From: JBEVEP01 sp040512755
GTDB taxonomy: Bacteria; Pseudomonadota; Alphaproteobacteria; Rhizobiales; Rhizobiaceae
Reading direction: 5' to 3'
NCBI GenBank assembly: GCA_040512755.1
Contig: JBEVEP010000321.1
Coordinates: forward strand, 1-22,785
DNA: 22,785 bases
The translations under genes were made by a program, and so were the position numbers. The notes beneath the pieces are model-generated. The model was not told the origin of the DNA. It ran no database searches and saw nothing but the letters and a program-made list of their open reading frames with translations. Position 1 is the first letter of the stretch, and every line of letters starts with the position of its first letter. This document shows positions 8,183-15,600 of this stretch, piece by piece.

Positions 8183-8977
8183 ATGACTGCCCATATCGAA
8201 CAGCAAACCGCGCGCAGCGCTGGCTGGGCCTACGGAACCGCCTGCTTTTCGGCTGTGTTGTTCGCTACCTCTGCCCTAAGTCATCGCTTTGGTTTTCTGG
8301 AGACACCCGGTCTTATCGCAGTGCTGGCGCTGGTGGCGGCGCTTGCCGTTCTCGCGCTGGTTTTTGCGGTAATCAGCTTTCCGCGCGTGTGGAACCGTGG
8401 AGATCATGGAGGGCGAAACATTGCCAAGGGCGTCATCATCGCGCTGCTTGTCCTGGTACCGTTCGCGGTCTTCGCCTATCGCGGCTATACGCATCCCGAT
8501 CTCAACGATATCTCCACCGATACGTTTGCTCCGCCGCTGTTCGCCAACGCGGGCCAAGTTCGCACATTAGACATGAATCCGATCACGCCCGCGTTCAGCG
8601 CGGCAGCGGCACGGCTTCAGGCTGAAAGCTATCCGGAAGTTGTCGGCCGGCGGTATGAGATGCCTATTGACCGGGTCTTGAACGCTGTCCTTGCGCTTGT
8701 CGAAGAGCGTGGCTGGCAGATCGTAGAGTCGCCCGCGACGGCGTTGATGAGTCCCGAAATGACGGTCGAAGCAGTTGCCACGACCTTGGTGCTGGCATTG
8801 CCGTCCGATGTCGCGATACGGCTCACGGACGAGGGCGCATCGACCTATGTCGACATGCGGTCGGCATCGCGTTACGGGCAGCGCGATTTCGGAGACAACG
8901 CCGAGCGCATCGATAGTTTCCTGGATGAACTCGATGCCGCCATGGCGGCACAGGTTGGCGTCGTTCCGGCTGAGTAG
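8183..8977 (+). CDS. DUF1499 domain-containing membrane protein
   Basis: This 264-residue protein has three hydrophobic spans in its first 105 residues: about 15-35, 44-66 (LIAVLALVAALAVLALVFAVISF) and 84-101 (GVIIALLVLVPFAVFAYRG). A soluble DUF1499 domain follows, beginning around SYPEVVGRRYEMPIDRV. Typical DUF1499 features are WQIVESP, the DVAIRLTDEGASTYVDMRSASRYGQRDFGDNAERIDSFL block and the short acidic end. The ATG follows GGGGGTGG. The family's role is unknown. The topology suggests an inner-membrane anchor with the domain exposed on one side. It ends 5 bp from the convergent MBL-fold gene with no obvious terminator between them. Confidence 0.9.
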   Translation: MTAHIEQQTARSAGWAYGTACFSAVLFATSALSHRFGFLETPGLIAVLALVAALAVLALVFAVISFPRVWNRGDHGGRNIAKGVIIALLVLVPFAVFAYRGYTHPDLNDISTDTFAPPLFANAGQVRTLDMNPITPAFSAAAARLQAESYPEVVGRRYEMPIDRVLNAVLALVEERGWQIVESPATALMSPEMTVEAVATTLVLALPSDVAIRLTDEGASTYVDMRSASRYGQRDFGDNAERIDSFLDELDAAMAAQVGVVPAE

Positions 8978-8982
8978 TCGCT

Positions 8983-9888
8983 CTACGCCAGCGAATATTG
9001 TCCATCGATGGACGGCGGGCCGTTCGTCGTTGCGATGCCTCGCGACACCAGGTCTTCGAGATGGGCCAGCACCGACAATGCTGCTGCGCCATGCAAACGA
9101 GGATCGGTCCCGCGGTAGATCGATCGGACCATCTCCGGAATGGTCAGATCTCCCTTGGAAAGGCGGTCGATAATGGCGCGTTCGCGCATCTTGCGGTGCT
9201 TTTTCAGCGCGCGCATGAAAGGGCGCGGTGCGTTCACCGGACCTCCATGTCCGGGCAGTAGCAGTTTGTCATCGCGTTCCAGCAATTTGTCGAGCGACGC
9301 CATATAGTCAGTCATTGCTCCATCGGGCGGTGCGACGATTGATGTCGCCCATGCCATCACATGATCGGCCGAGAAAAGGGTGCCGGTACCTTCAAGGGCG
9401 AAAACGGCGTGGTTCGCGGTATGTCCTGGCGTCAGGATCGTTCTGATCGCCCAGCCGTCTCCTTGTGTGACACTGTTGTCGGCGAGGAAGATGTCCGGAA
9501 CAAAGTCCGTGTCTGCACTCGCGTCCAGCGGATTGATCTCGCCGATACGCAACGGGCGGGCCGGGCGATGCGGCCCCTCGGCACAGATGATGGCGCCCGT
9601 GCGGGCCTGCAGTTCCTTGGCCAGGGGTGAGTGATCCCGGTGCGTATGGCTGACGAATATATGACTCACGGACCGATTGGCGATCGCGCGCATAAGGGCG
9701 TCCAGATGAGCCGGATCGTTCGGACCGGGATCGATGACCGCAAGACTGTCGTCGCCGACAATGTACGTGTTGGTGCCAAAAAAGGTGAACGGTCCCGGAT
9801 TGTTGACCGTAAGCCGCTTCACACCCTCCCCGACGGCGACTGGCTCGCCATATCGGGGTTCGAATTGTGTGTCGAACGCGAGCGCCAT
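8983..9888 (-). CDS. MBL-fold metallo-hydrolase (LACTB2-like)
   Basis: This 301-residue protein has the full metallo-beta-lactamase-fold ligand set. HTHRDH (81-86) supplies the first two His residues, the Asp and a further His. H156 is in LTPGHTANH, D175 in FSADHVM and H214 in LPGHGGP. The C-terminal 80 residues (KKHRKMRERAIIDRLSKGDLTIPEMVRSIY) form the winged-helix-like tail seen in LACTB2-type hydrolases or RNases. An AAGGGAA site precedes the ATG at 9888. It is probably a cytoplasmic binuclear zinc hydrolase acting on a thioester, lactone or nucleic acid, and the substrate is not determined. It is divergent from bioY across 96 bp. Confidence 0.9.
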   Translation of the reverse strand: MALAFDTQFEPRYGEPVAVGEGVKRLTVNNPGPFTFFGTNTYIVGDDSLAVIDPGPNDPAHLDALMRAIANRSVSHIFVSHTHRDHSPLAKELQARTGAIICAEGPHRPARPLRIGEINPLDASADTDFVPDIFLADNSVTQGDGWAIRTILTPGHTANHAVFALEGTGTLFSADHVMAWATSIVAPPDGAMTDYMASLDKLLERDDKLLLPGHGGPVNAPRPFMRALKKHRKMRERAIIDRLSKGDLTIPEMVRSIYRGTDPRLHGAAALSVLAHLEDLVSRGIATTNGPPSIDGQYSLA

Positions 9889-9984
9889 CGAATTCCCTTG
9901 AACTGCCTGCGGATGACAGGGCGTTGCCCGATAGCACGGAAGAGGGTATGCCGGAACCGGCTCGATAAAAGGAAAGGTATCTCG

Positions 9985-10566
9985 ATGTCCGCTGCCGCCA
10001 TCTCAGGTCCGCTTGTTGAAATTGCGCTACCGCAGGAGCGCCCTGCACGGTTGTTCGCCCAGGTCTTCCTGGTGCTGGCCGGAACGGCTCTCATTGCCTT
10101 GGCAGCAAAAGTAACGGTTCCATTCTGGCCGGTCCCGATGACGCTCCAGACGCTTGCCATTTTCCTGATCTCAGCCGCCTATGGCCGCAATCTGGCGGTC
10201 GCCACGGTTCTTACCTATCTCGTCGAGGGCGCTCTTGGACTCCCGGTCTTCGCAACGGGCGCCGGGCTTGCCTACATGGCTGGTCCGACTGGTGGCTATC
10301 TGATTGGGTTCGTTGTTGCGGCGGCGATCGTCGGTCAGGCGGCGGACTGGGGCTTCCATCGCAACGCTTTCCGCCTTTTTGGCGCGATGATGCTCGGTGA
10401 GGTGGCCATTCTTGCCCTGGGCGCAGCATGGCTGGCCGTGCTCATGGGTGGCGAGAAGGCACTGGCCTTCGGCGTTGGGCCGTTTATCGTCGCCGACGTT
10501 GTCAAGATTGCGCTGGCTACGGCGATTGTCCGGGCGGGTGCTTCACTGACGGCTGGCCGTCAATAA
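9985..10566 (+). CDS. bioY: Biotin transporter BioY (S component)
   Basis: This 193-residue integral membrane protein is the substrate-binding unit of an ECF-type biotin transporter. Family signatures are VTVPFWPVPMTLQTLAIFL, then YLVEGALGLPVFATGAGLAYMAGPTGGYLIGFVVAA, and about six predicted membrane helices. The start at 9985 is placed where AGGAAAGG lies 8 bases upstream. A long in-frame extension to 9631 runs antisense through the MBL gene and is not used. No bioM or bioN (A and T components) follows, so it acts alone or with shared ECF modules. I found no BioR-type TTATnnATAA operator in the 96-bp upstream gap. A strong terminator follows. Confidence 0.96.
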   Translation: MSAAAISGPLVEIALPQERPARLFAQVFLVLAGTALIALAAKVTVPFWPVPMTLQTLAIFLISAAYGRNLAVATVLTYLVEGALGLPVFATGAGLAYMAGPTGGYLIGFVVAAAIVGQAADWGFHRNAFRLFGAMMLGEVAILALGAAWLAVLMGGEKALAFGVGPFIVADVVKIALATAIVRAGASLTAGRQ

Positions 10567-10621
10567 AGGAGCCAGCATCGCGCCTCGAAAATGGGCGTTC
10601 GTCGCCCCGACCATGCGATTG

Positions 10622-10662
10622 AGGCCTGAGAGTCGCTGCGATTCTCGGGCCTATCTTTTTTT
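10622..10662 (+). terminator. Rho-independent terminator after bioY
   Basis: A 14-bp stem, AGGCCTGAGAGTCG (10622-10635) with CGATTCTCGGGCCT (10639-10652), has two G-T wobbles, a 3-base loop (CTG) and is followed by ATC and seven T residues. It lies 56 bp past the bioY stop and functions on the plus strand. The convergent dehydratase gene has no matching T-run on its side. Confidence 0.93.
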
Positions 10663-10707
10663 GTTTGCGGTACGCCGCCCCAGGGCAGTCAGGCGCCAGA
10701 TACAACG

Positions 10708-12711
10708 TCAGATCTGATCTGCTCCGCTGTCAGCCGCGAACGTTTCGCCCAGCTTCATCGCTTGATATTCAGGCACGATGTGAGACAGAAGCTCGACCGC
10801 GCGCACCGAATTTTCCTTTGCGGCTGCAGCTTCGATTCCTGACAGAGTGCGATGGAGAAGGCCCTTGTCGATGACACGCGGTGAAGCGACGACATAGCCC
10901 TCATCGGTCCGGCCATCCTGAACTTCAGAGGGGTCGAAAAGCTCTTCATAGAGTTTCTCTCCGGGCCTCAGGCCCGTGAAGACGATCTCGATATCCGTGC
11001 GAGGCTTGAAGCCGGCAAGCTGAATCATGCGTTCGGCAAGATCTGCAATACGAACCGGCTCGCCCATGTCCAGCACCATGATCTTGCCGCGATCAGACTG
11101 ACGTCGAAGTGCATGCGCCGAGGCATGGAGCACGAGGCGCACCGCTTCCGGTATTGTCATGAAGAACCGGACCATGTTCGGATGCGTCACGGTGACCGGA
11201 CCGCCCGCTGCAATCTGTTCCTGAAATCTTGGCACCACCGAGCCGTTCGATCCCAACACATTGCCGAAACGGACCGTCTTGAAACGCGTCTTCTCGGAGA
11301 CGACGTCGAGCGATTGACAATAGGCCTCGGCAGCGCGCTTCGTCGCGCCCATGATGTTCGTCGGATTGACTGCTTTGTCGGTCGAAATCATCACGAAAGT
11401 GGAGGCTTCGCTTCTCAACGTGGCGTCCGCGACATTTCGGGTGCCAATGAGGTTCGTCTTGATCCCCTCGAGCGGATTGCTTTCGACCAGCGGAACATGC
11501 TTCAGCGCAGCCGCATGAAAGACGACGGCGGGCCGTACCTCCTCGAAGAGCTTGGAGACTCGTGCATTGTCGCGTACGTCCACGATGCGGGTGACGATCC
11601 GAAGATTCGGATGGCGCTCCCTTAGCTCCGTATCGAGCAGATATAGGTGAAACTCGGAACTGTCGCTGATCGCCAGCAGGCTCGGACCGAACATCGCAAT
11701 CTGCCGGCACAGTTCGGAGCCGATCGAACCGCCAGCCCCGGTCGCAAGCACGACCTTGCCGTTGATCAACTCTGCCACACTTTCCAGGTCGGTCTTCACT
11801 TCGGGCCGCCCCAGCAGATCCCCGAGATCGATAGGCTTGGGTTCCAAGCCGCCGTGGCTGTTCAGGAGAGCGGTTTCGGTAACTCCAGGGATACGCGATG
11901 CCTTGATGCCTAGACGTGTTGCCAGTTCGACGATCTCGCCCAGATGCTCGCGGTTTGGAGCAACAGCAGTGACGATAAGGTCGCTGACCTTGATGCCGCT
12001 GCGGCGAAATTTCGCGACAATCGGCTCCAATTCGGACAGGGAGCCAAGGACCTTCACACCCTGCACAATTCGCGCATGTGATGCACCGTCATCCAGAATG
12101 CCGACGACTTCGGTTGCGCGGTTTACATCCCGTCGGGCGGACCGGATGAAACTTTCCGCATTGTCGGTAAGCCCGTAGAGGAGGACGTATCGCTTCTTTA
12201 CGTTCTTTTGATGCGCCGGCAGCGGAAAGGTAAAGCTTTGTTCCAGGAACAGGCGATAAGCAAGCCTCGGCGCCGACAGGCCGGCAATCATGTATAGGAT
12301 TGTCAACACCGGTACAGACCGAGGCACATTGGACCCGCGGGTCGCCATGAATGCCGCTAGTGTGTATACAACAACGGAAATCACCGTCGCTTTGATGATT
12401 GTCGTCAAATCCGGAATCGAAACGTACCGCCAGGATCCGCGATGGACCGAAAAGAACATAAAGAAGAAGGCACAGACCACGACGAATGCTGACGCCTTCT
12501 CCCAGATGCCCGGCATCCGGAGGGTCGGGTCGATCCCGATAACCGTTACGTATGAGAGCAAGAAAGCTGACCCGGCTATTGCCAGGTCATGGGCAAATCC
12601 CACATAGCGTTTCAACGGGTAATCTCCGAACCGCAAACCACTTTGTCTTATTAACCCGCCCCAGCGTTGTAGGTAGACGAGTACGGCCGATCTTACAACA
12701 TCGCGACTCAT
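10708..12711 (-). CDS. WbpM/CapD-type nucleotide-sugar 4,6-dehydratase (membrane-bound)
   Basis: The protein has 667 residues, the size of full-length WbpM-type enzymes. Four predicted membrane helices (about 36-150) are followed by a first Rossmann-like domain (VLLYGLTDNAESFIRSARR). A catalytic short-chain dehydrogenase domain begins at GAGGSIG (325-331). The active-site pattern STDKAV (D445, K446) and M454-GAT-K458, with Met in place of the usual Tyr, is characteristic of the UDP-GlcNAc C6 dehydratase group. It converts a UDP-HexNAc to the 4-keto-6-deoxy sugar for surface polysaccharide. The ATG has no clear ribosome-binding site. It diverges from a reductase/epimerase gene across 101 bp, a pairing that fits UDP-QuiNAc synthesis. 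The exact substrate is inferred. Confidence 0.93.
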   Translation of the reverse strand: MSRDVVRSAVLVYLQRWGGLIRQSGLRFGDYPLKRYVGFAHDLAIAGSAFLLSYVTVIGIDPTLRMPGIWEKASAFVVVCAFFFMFFSVHRGSWRYVSIPDLTTIIKATVISVVVYTLAAFMATRGSNVPRSVPVLTILYMIAGLSAPRLAYRLFLEQSFTFPLPAHQKNVKKRYVLLYGLTDNAESFIRSARRDVNRATEVVGILDDGASHARIVQGVKVLGSLSELEPIVAKFRRSGIKVSDLIVTAVAPNREHLGEIVELATRLGIKASRIPGVTETALLNSHGGLEPKPIDLGDLLGRPEVKTDLESVAELINGKVVLATGAGGSIGSELCRQIAMFGPSLLAISDSSEFHLYLLDTELRERHPNLRIVTRIVDVRDNARVSKLFEEVRPAVVFHAAALKHVPLVESNPLEGIKTNLIGTRNVADATLRSEASTFVMISTDKAVNPTNIMGATKRAAEAYCQSLDVVSEKTRFKTVRFGNVLGSNGSVVPRFQEQIAAGGPVTVTHPNMVRFFMTIPEAVRLVLHASAHALRRQSDRGKIMVLDMGEPVRIADLAERMIQLAGFKPRTDIEIVFTGLRPGEKLYEELFDPSEVQDGRTDEGYVVASPRVIDKGLLHRTLSGIEAAAAKENSVRAVELLSHIVPEYQAMKLGETFAADSGADQI

Positions 12712-12812
12712 GGGTGCGTATTTGTAGCAGTCGATCCGCTTGTCCGGTCTGAAAAATGTTCATTCACCCTTTCAATCCAACCCATTTACGATAGCTCGAG
12801 CGGAATATTTTC

Positions 12813-13745
12813 ATGAGAAGAATTCTTGTGACAGGCGCTAGCGGCTTCGTGGGCCGCCTTCTTGTTCAACGGTTGGGTGACGCAGGATTTCCCCTCACTC
12901 TTGCTGGCCGGACTGCAACACCGGTCCAAGGCGACAACAGTCGCTCGTTCGCGGTGGGGGGCGTAGACAGAAACACCGACTGGCGCCCGGCGCTGGAAGA
13001 TTGCGATGCAGTAATCCATCTTGCCGCCCAGGTCCCGGGGCCAGGCGTGACGGATGAAGTCTTCAGCGAGGTGAACGATCGGGGCACAGCCCGTTTGGTC
13101 GACCAAGCCGCTTCCTCGGGCGCAAGACAGTTTGTCCTGATGTCCAGCCTCTCCGCAGTCTCGGACAATTCGTCGTCCGCTCCGATCAATGAACAAACGC
13201 TTCCAGAGCCGTCTACGTCCTACGGCCGCTCCAAGCTCGCCGGCGAAAGCCACATGGTCATGTTCGAGGGTCGGGACCGTATTGCGATCACGATTAGGCC
13301 TCCCATTGTCTATGGAGCGGGGGCACAGGGGAATTGGCTGCTGCTGCAGCGCCTCGCAGCCACCAGGGTACCGTTGCCTTTCGGTTCTATAAACAACTGC
13401 CGCACGCTGATAGCCGCCGAAAATCTGGTCGATGCACTGGTTCGCGTCGTGTCAATGCCCGAACCAAAGTCAGGGACATTCCTGGTTTCCGACGGCGAGT
13501 CGATAAGCCTGCGGGAAATCCTCACCTGGCTGCGCAAAGGGATGGGGATACCGCCGCGCCTCGTGCCGATACCATCTTCGGCGTTGAACGCTTTACTGCA
13601 TGCGGTTGGAAGGGAGAGGATCGCGAAAAGCCTACTCGGCGATCTTCAGGTCGATTCGAGCCTTTTCCGCAACACCTTTGGATGGTCGCCGCAGCTTCAT
13701 CCTAGTGAGGCAATTGTCAGGTCAGGTGCGAGCTTTAAGCGATAG
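12813..13745 (+). CDS. NAD(P)-dependent sugar epimerase/reductase (WbpV/WreQ-like)
   Basis: This 310-residue extended SDR protein has the nucleotide-binding GASGFVG at 8-14, HLAAQVPG at about 69-76, the catalytic S111-S112 region, and Y137-GRS-K141. Its C-terminal half (IRPPIVYGAGAQGNWLLLQRL, PFGSINNCRTLIAAENLVDAL, GTFLVSDGESISLREIL) resembles WbpV of Pseudomonas O-antigen loci and WreQ of Rhizobium etli. Those are described as reducing or processing the 4-keto-6-deoxy-HexNAc made by a WbpM-type dehydratase. The divergent dehydratase next door supports the same two-step pathway. A GalE-like 4-epimerase is the main alternative. The family call is firm and the specific reaction moderately likely. 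Confidence 0.87.
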   Translation: MRRILVTGASGFVGRLLVQRLGDAGFPLTLAGRTATPVQGDNSRSFAVGGVDRNTDWRPALEDCDAVIHLAAQVPGPGVTDEVFSEVNDRGTARLVDQAASSGARQFVLMSSLSAVSDNSSSAPINEQTLPEPSTSYGRSKLAGESHMVMFEGRDRIAITIRPPIVYGAGAQGNWLLLQRLAATRVPLPFGSINNCRTLIAAENLVDALVRVVSMPEPKSGTFLVSDGESISLREILTWLRKGMGIPPRLVPIPSSALNALLHAVGRERIAKSLLGDLQVDSSLFRNTFGWSPQLHPSEAIVRSGASFKR

Positions 13746-13912
13746 GGAGCGTCAACGGCATATAAGCGTCCTGCGGCAGGTCCCGGGGTACCGCGGCCGG
13801 AATGTTTATCCGGGTTCCGTCAGTGCTGACCGATTGACGGTGAGACTCCGCGTCCCGTTATCCACCACCCATCGCTGGCCCGTATCATCGTGCCTTTCGA
13901 AAGGAAGGCTCA

Positions 13913-15274
13913 ATGAACACCACACCCAATCTCTCGCTTCCCTACATCATGTCATCGCAGGCCCAGAAGCACGTCACGCACAACGAGGCGCTGGCCATGC
14001 TAGATGCATTGGCGCAGCTCGCAGTGATCGATCGTCACCTGGCTACACCTCCGGCAAGCCCAACCGACGGGGACTGCTACATCGTCCCAGCCGGCGCCAC
14101 CGGAGCGTGGTCCGGCCAGGCAGACAAAGTCGCTGCCTTTCAGGACGGCGCCTGGCTGTTTCTTACGCCGAAGCCCGGATGGCGCGCTTTTGCGGTCGGC
14201 GAGGGTAGGCTTCTCTTTTGGAACGGGTCGGCTTGGCAAGAGGTGGAGGGCCACCCGACTGAGTTGCAGAGCATCACAAAGTTGGGCATTGGAACCCTTG
14301 CCGATGCGGTAAACCCGTTTGCCGCCAAGCTCAATAAGGCGCTGTGGACTGCAAAGTCCGTAGCTGAAGGTGGCGACGGCGATCTCCGTTACACAATGAA
14401 CAAGGAGACTCCAGCCGATGTCCTGTCGTTGCTCTTGCAGAGCAACTGGTCAGGTCGCGCTGAATTGGGTCTCGTCGGCGAGGATGATTTCACCGTCAGG
14501 GTATCTGCTGACGGTACGGGCTGGACAGAGGTCTTTCGCGGCGATGCCGCCAACGGTGAGGCGATCATCGGAAATCTCCGTATCGGCCGCGATACGGTTC
14601 AGAATCTGCTGCCTGACAGCGGTCGCTTCAATGGTAACGCCAACAATTCCATGTTCAGTGCAATCGCCTATGCCGCGCCGAGCTACCTGACCCCCGCTGG
14701 TGGATCCTTCGCGAGCCTAGCCAGATTTATCCACGACAACAGTGACTACGGTGGGTCCGGCGGTGCGCTAGATTCTGAGGTGAAGGCTTTGTTGGAGAAG
14801 ATTCGTCCTGCCACCGCACGGCGCTATGGACCCGAGTGGTTCGTCATGAAGATGACCCAGACGACGGGCTCGCTCACCGAAAGCCAGCTCGTTGGTGGCG
14901 TGGCCCATGGCTTGGTCAGTATAAATGGCCTTACGGCCCTGCCAAACCGCTTCACAGTCGGCTACTACGTTAAGGTAAAGACGGGTTCGGCGGCCATTCG
15001 TGTCAATTCATACCGCGTGCTGCGTGCGACAATTGATGGCGCGGCCATCCCTGCAGGAACCTCAGCGTCAGCCGTGGCCCTGACGAGTGCGAGCGGGTGG
15101 AAGTACGTCAATCTCGAATCGACGCCAAACGCGTACAATTATGACACCAGCGCGTTTCACCTGCTTGCGTCAGCAGGGTCGGAAGTCCTTTTTGCGATGC
15201 CGAGGGTGGTCTTCGGCCATGTCAATCTCGATCCTGCGCTCGGCGTGCTGATGAATGCGAGGATGTTCGGCTAG
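13913..15274 (+). CDS. DUF2793 protein, phage/GTA spike- or fibre-like
   Basis: This 453-residue protein starts after AAGGAAGG. Residues 5-105 form a DUF2793 domain (NLSLPYIMSSQAQKHVTHNEALAMLDALAQLAVIDR, DGDCYIVPAGATGAWSGQADKVAAFQDGAW). This module sits at the N-terminus of tail-fibre or spike proteins of alphaproteobacterial phages and gene transfer agents. The middle (LLLQSNWSGRAELGLVGEDDFTVRVSADGTGW) is a second module often joined to it. The C-terminal 190 residues are beta-rich and Ser/Thr/Gly/Ala-rich, like a receptor- or glycan-binding tip. There is no signal peptide. No capsid, portal, terminase or tail gene lies nearby, so this is an orphan. Candidate roles are a dispersed GTA head spike or fibre, a prophage relic or a domesticated lectin. 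It has its own 167-bp upstream region with a TTGACG box at 13834. Confidence 0.85.
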   Translation: MNTTPNLSLPYIMSSQAQKHVTHNEALAMLDALAQLAVIDRHLATPPASPTDGDCYIVPAGATGAWSGQADKVAAFQDGAWLFLTPKPGWRAFAVGEGRLLFWNGSAWQEVEGHPTELQSITKLGIGTLADAVNPFAAKLNKALWTAKSVAEGGDGDLRYTMNKETPADVLSLLLQSNWSGRAELGLVGEDDFTVRVSADGTGWTEVFRGDAANGEAIIGNLRIGRDTVQNLLPDSGRFNGNANNSMFSAIAYAAPSYLTPAGGSFASLARFIHDNSDYGGSGGALDSEVKALLEKIRPATARRYGPEWFVMKMTQTTGSLTESQLVGGVAHGLVSINGLTALPNRFTVGYYVKVKTGSAAIRVNSYRVLRATIDGAAIPAGTSASAVALTSASGWKYVNLESTPNAYNYDTSAFHLLASAGSEVLFAMPRVVFGHVNLDPALGVLMNARMFG

Positions 15275-15315
15275 GGACGGGGATTCCTTTCTAAAATACG
15301 GAACGTAGGCACTTG

Positions 15316-15427
15316 CCGTGCGGTCGGAATGCCTGCCGGCCGCACACAGTTCGAATTCTCCGCGCCGAGGGCGGTCTGGAGATTTTGACAGCGTCGAGCT
15401 GTGATTTCAGGCATTCCGGCTGCATGG
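15316..15427 (+). ncRNA. Candidate structured leader or palindromic element
   Basis: Bases 15316-15335 pair with 15408-15427 over 20 consecutive positions: 17 Watson-Crick and three G-U pairs, with an uninterrupted 11-bp perfect core CGGAATGCCTG/CAGGCATTCCG. The 72-base interior contains smaller hairpins, including ACAGC/GCTGT (15388-15402) and CCGC/GCGG (15360-15374). Together they make a branched fold closed by a long stem, 173 bases upstream of the cysD start. It could be a cis-regulatory RNA, a small RNA or a miniature mobile palindrome. I do not recognise it as a known riboswitch class. Confidence 0.45.
15318..15345 (+). promoter_or_regulatory. Hairpin competing with the long stem
   Basis: GTGCGGTCGG (15318-15327) pairs with CCGGCCGCAC (15336-15345) over 10 bp with one G-U, leaving an 8-base loop (AATGCCTG). 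Its 5' arm and loop are the same bases that form the 5' side of the long stem at 15316-15335, so the two folds exclude each other. No T-run follows, so it is not a standard intrinsic terminator for the DUF2793 gene, which ends 43 bp upstream. Confidence 0.5.
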
Positions 15428-15454
15428 GAGAAATGGCGTTCCCGTATTTCCGCA

Positions 15455-15466
15455 TTTTGCGCAAAA
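15455..15466. promoter_or_regulatory. Candidate operator palindrome TTTTGCGCAAAA
   Basis: This is a perfect 12-bp palindrome with A/T-rich ends, placed 134 bp upstream of the cysD start in an otherwise GC-rich region. Its symmetry fits a dimeric regulator site. No regulator gene is adjacent and I cannot name the factor. Confidence 0.3.
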
Positions 15467-15600
15467 CTGCTTCCGTCCCGGCGGCGATATTGGTCAAGCC
15501 CGTCTTGAGAAAGATTGCCTCGCCGTGACATTGGTGGTTCCTCGGTTCGGCATCGTGCCGGTCCGTTTGCGGCCTGTTCGGTCCGCGCGAAGGCGTCTCG

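Larger units (their letters stand above)
15275..15600. other. 326-bp non-coding region upstream of cysD
   Basis: No convincing gene lies here. The open frames on the minus strand (for example to 15651) have no ribosome-binding site and no family signature, and they run antisense into cysD. The region holds a 20-bp imperfect inverted repeat, a competing hairpin and a 12-bp palindrome, annotated separately. A TTGACA hexamer at 15385-15390 has no good -10 box 16-18 bases further on. It probably carries the terminator of the preceding gene and the promoter and leader of the cys operon. Confidence 0.7.

Noticed and set aside
9889..9984. BioR-type operator before bioY
   Set aside because: No TTATnnATAA-like palindrome is present in the gap, so biotin-dependent control is not shown by the sequence.
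13834..13862. Promoter for the DUF2793 gene (TTGACG, 17 bases, GTTATC)
   Set aside because: The -35 box is good, but the -10 hexamer matches the consensus at only two positions, so it was not listed as a feature.
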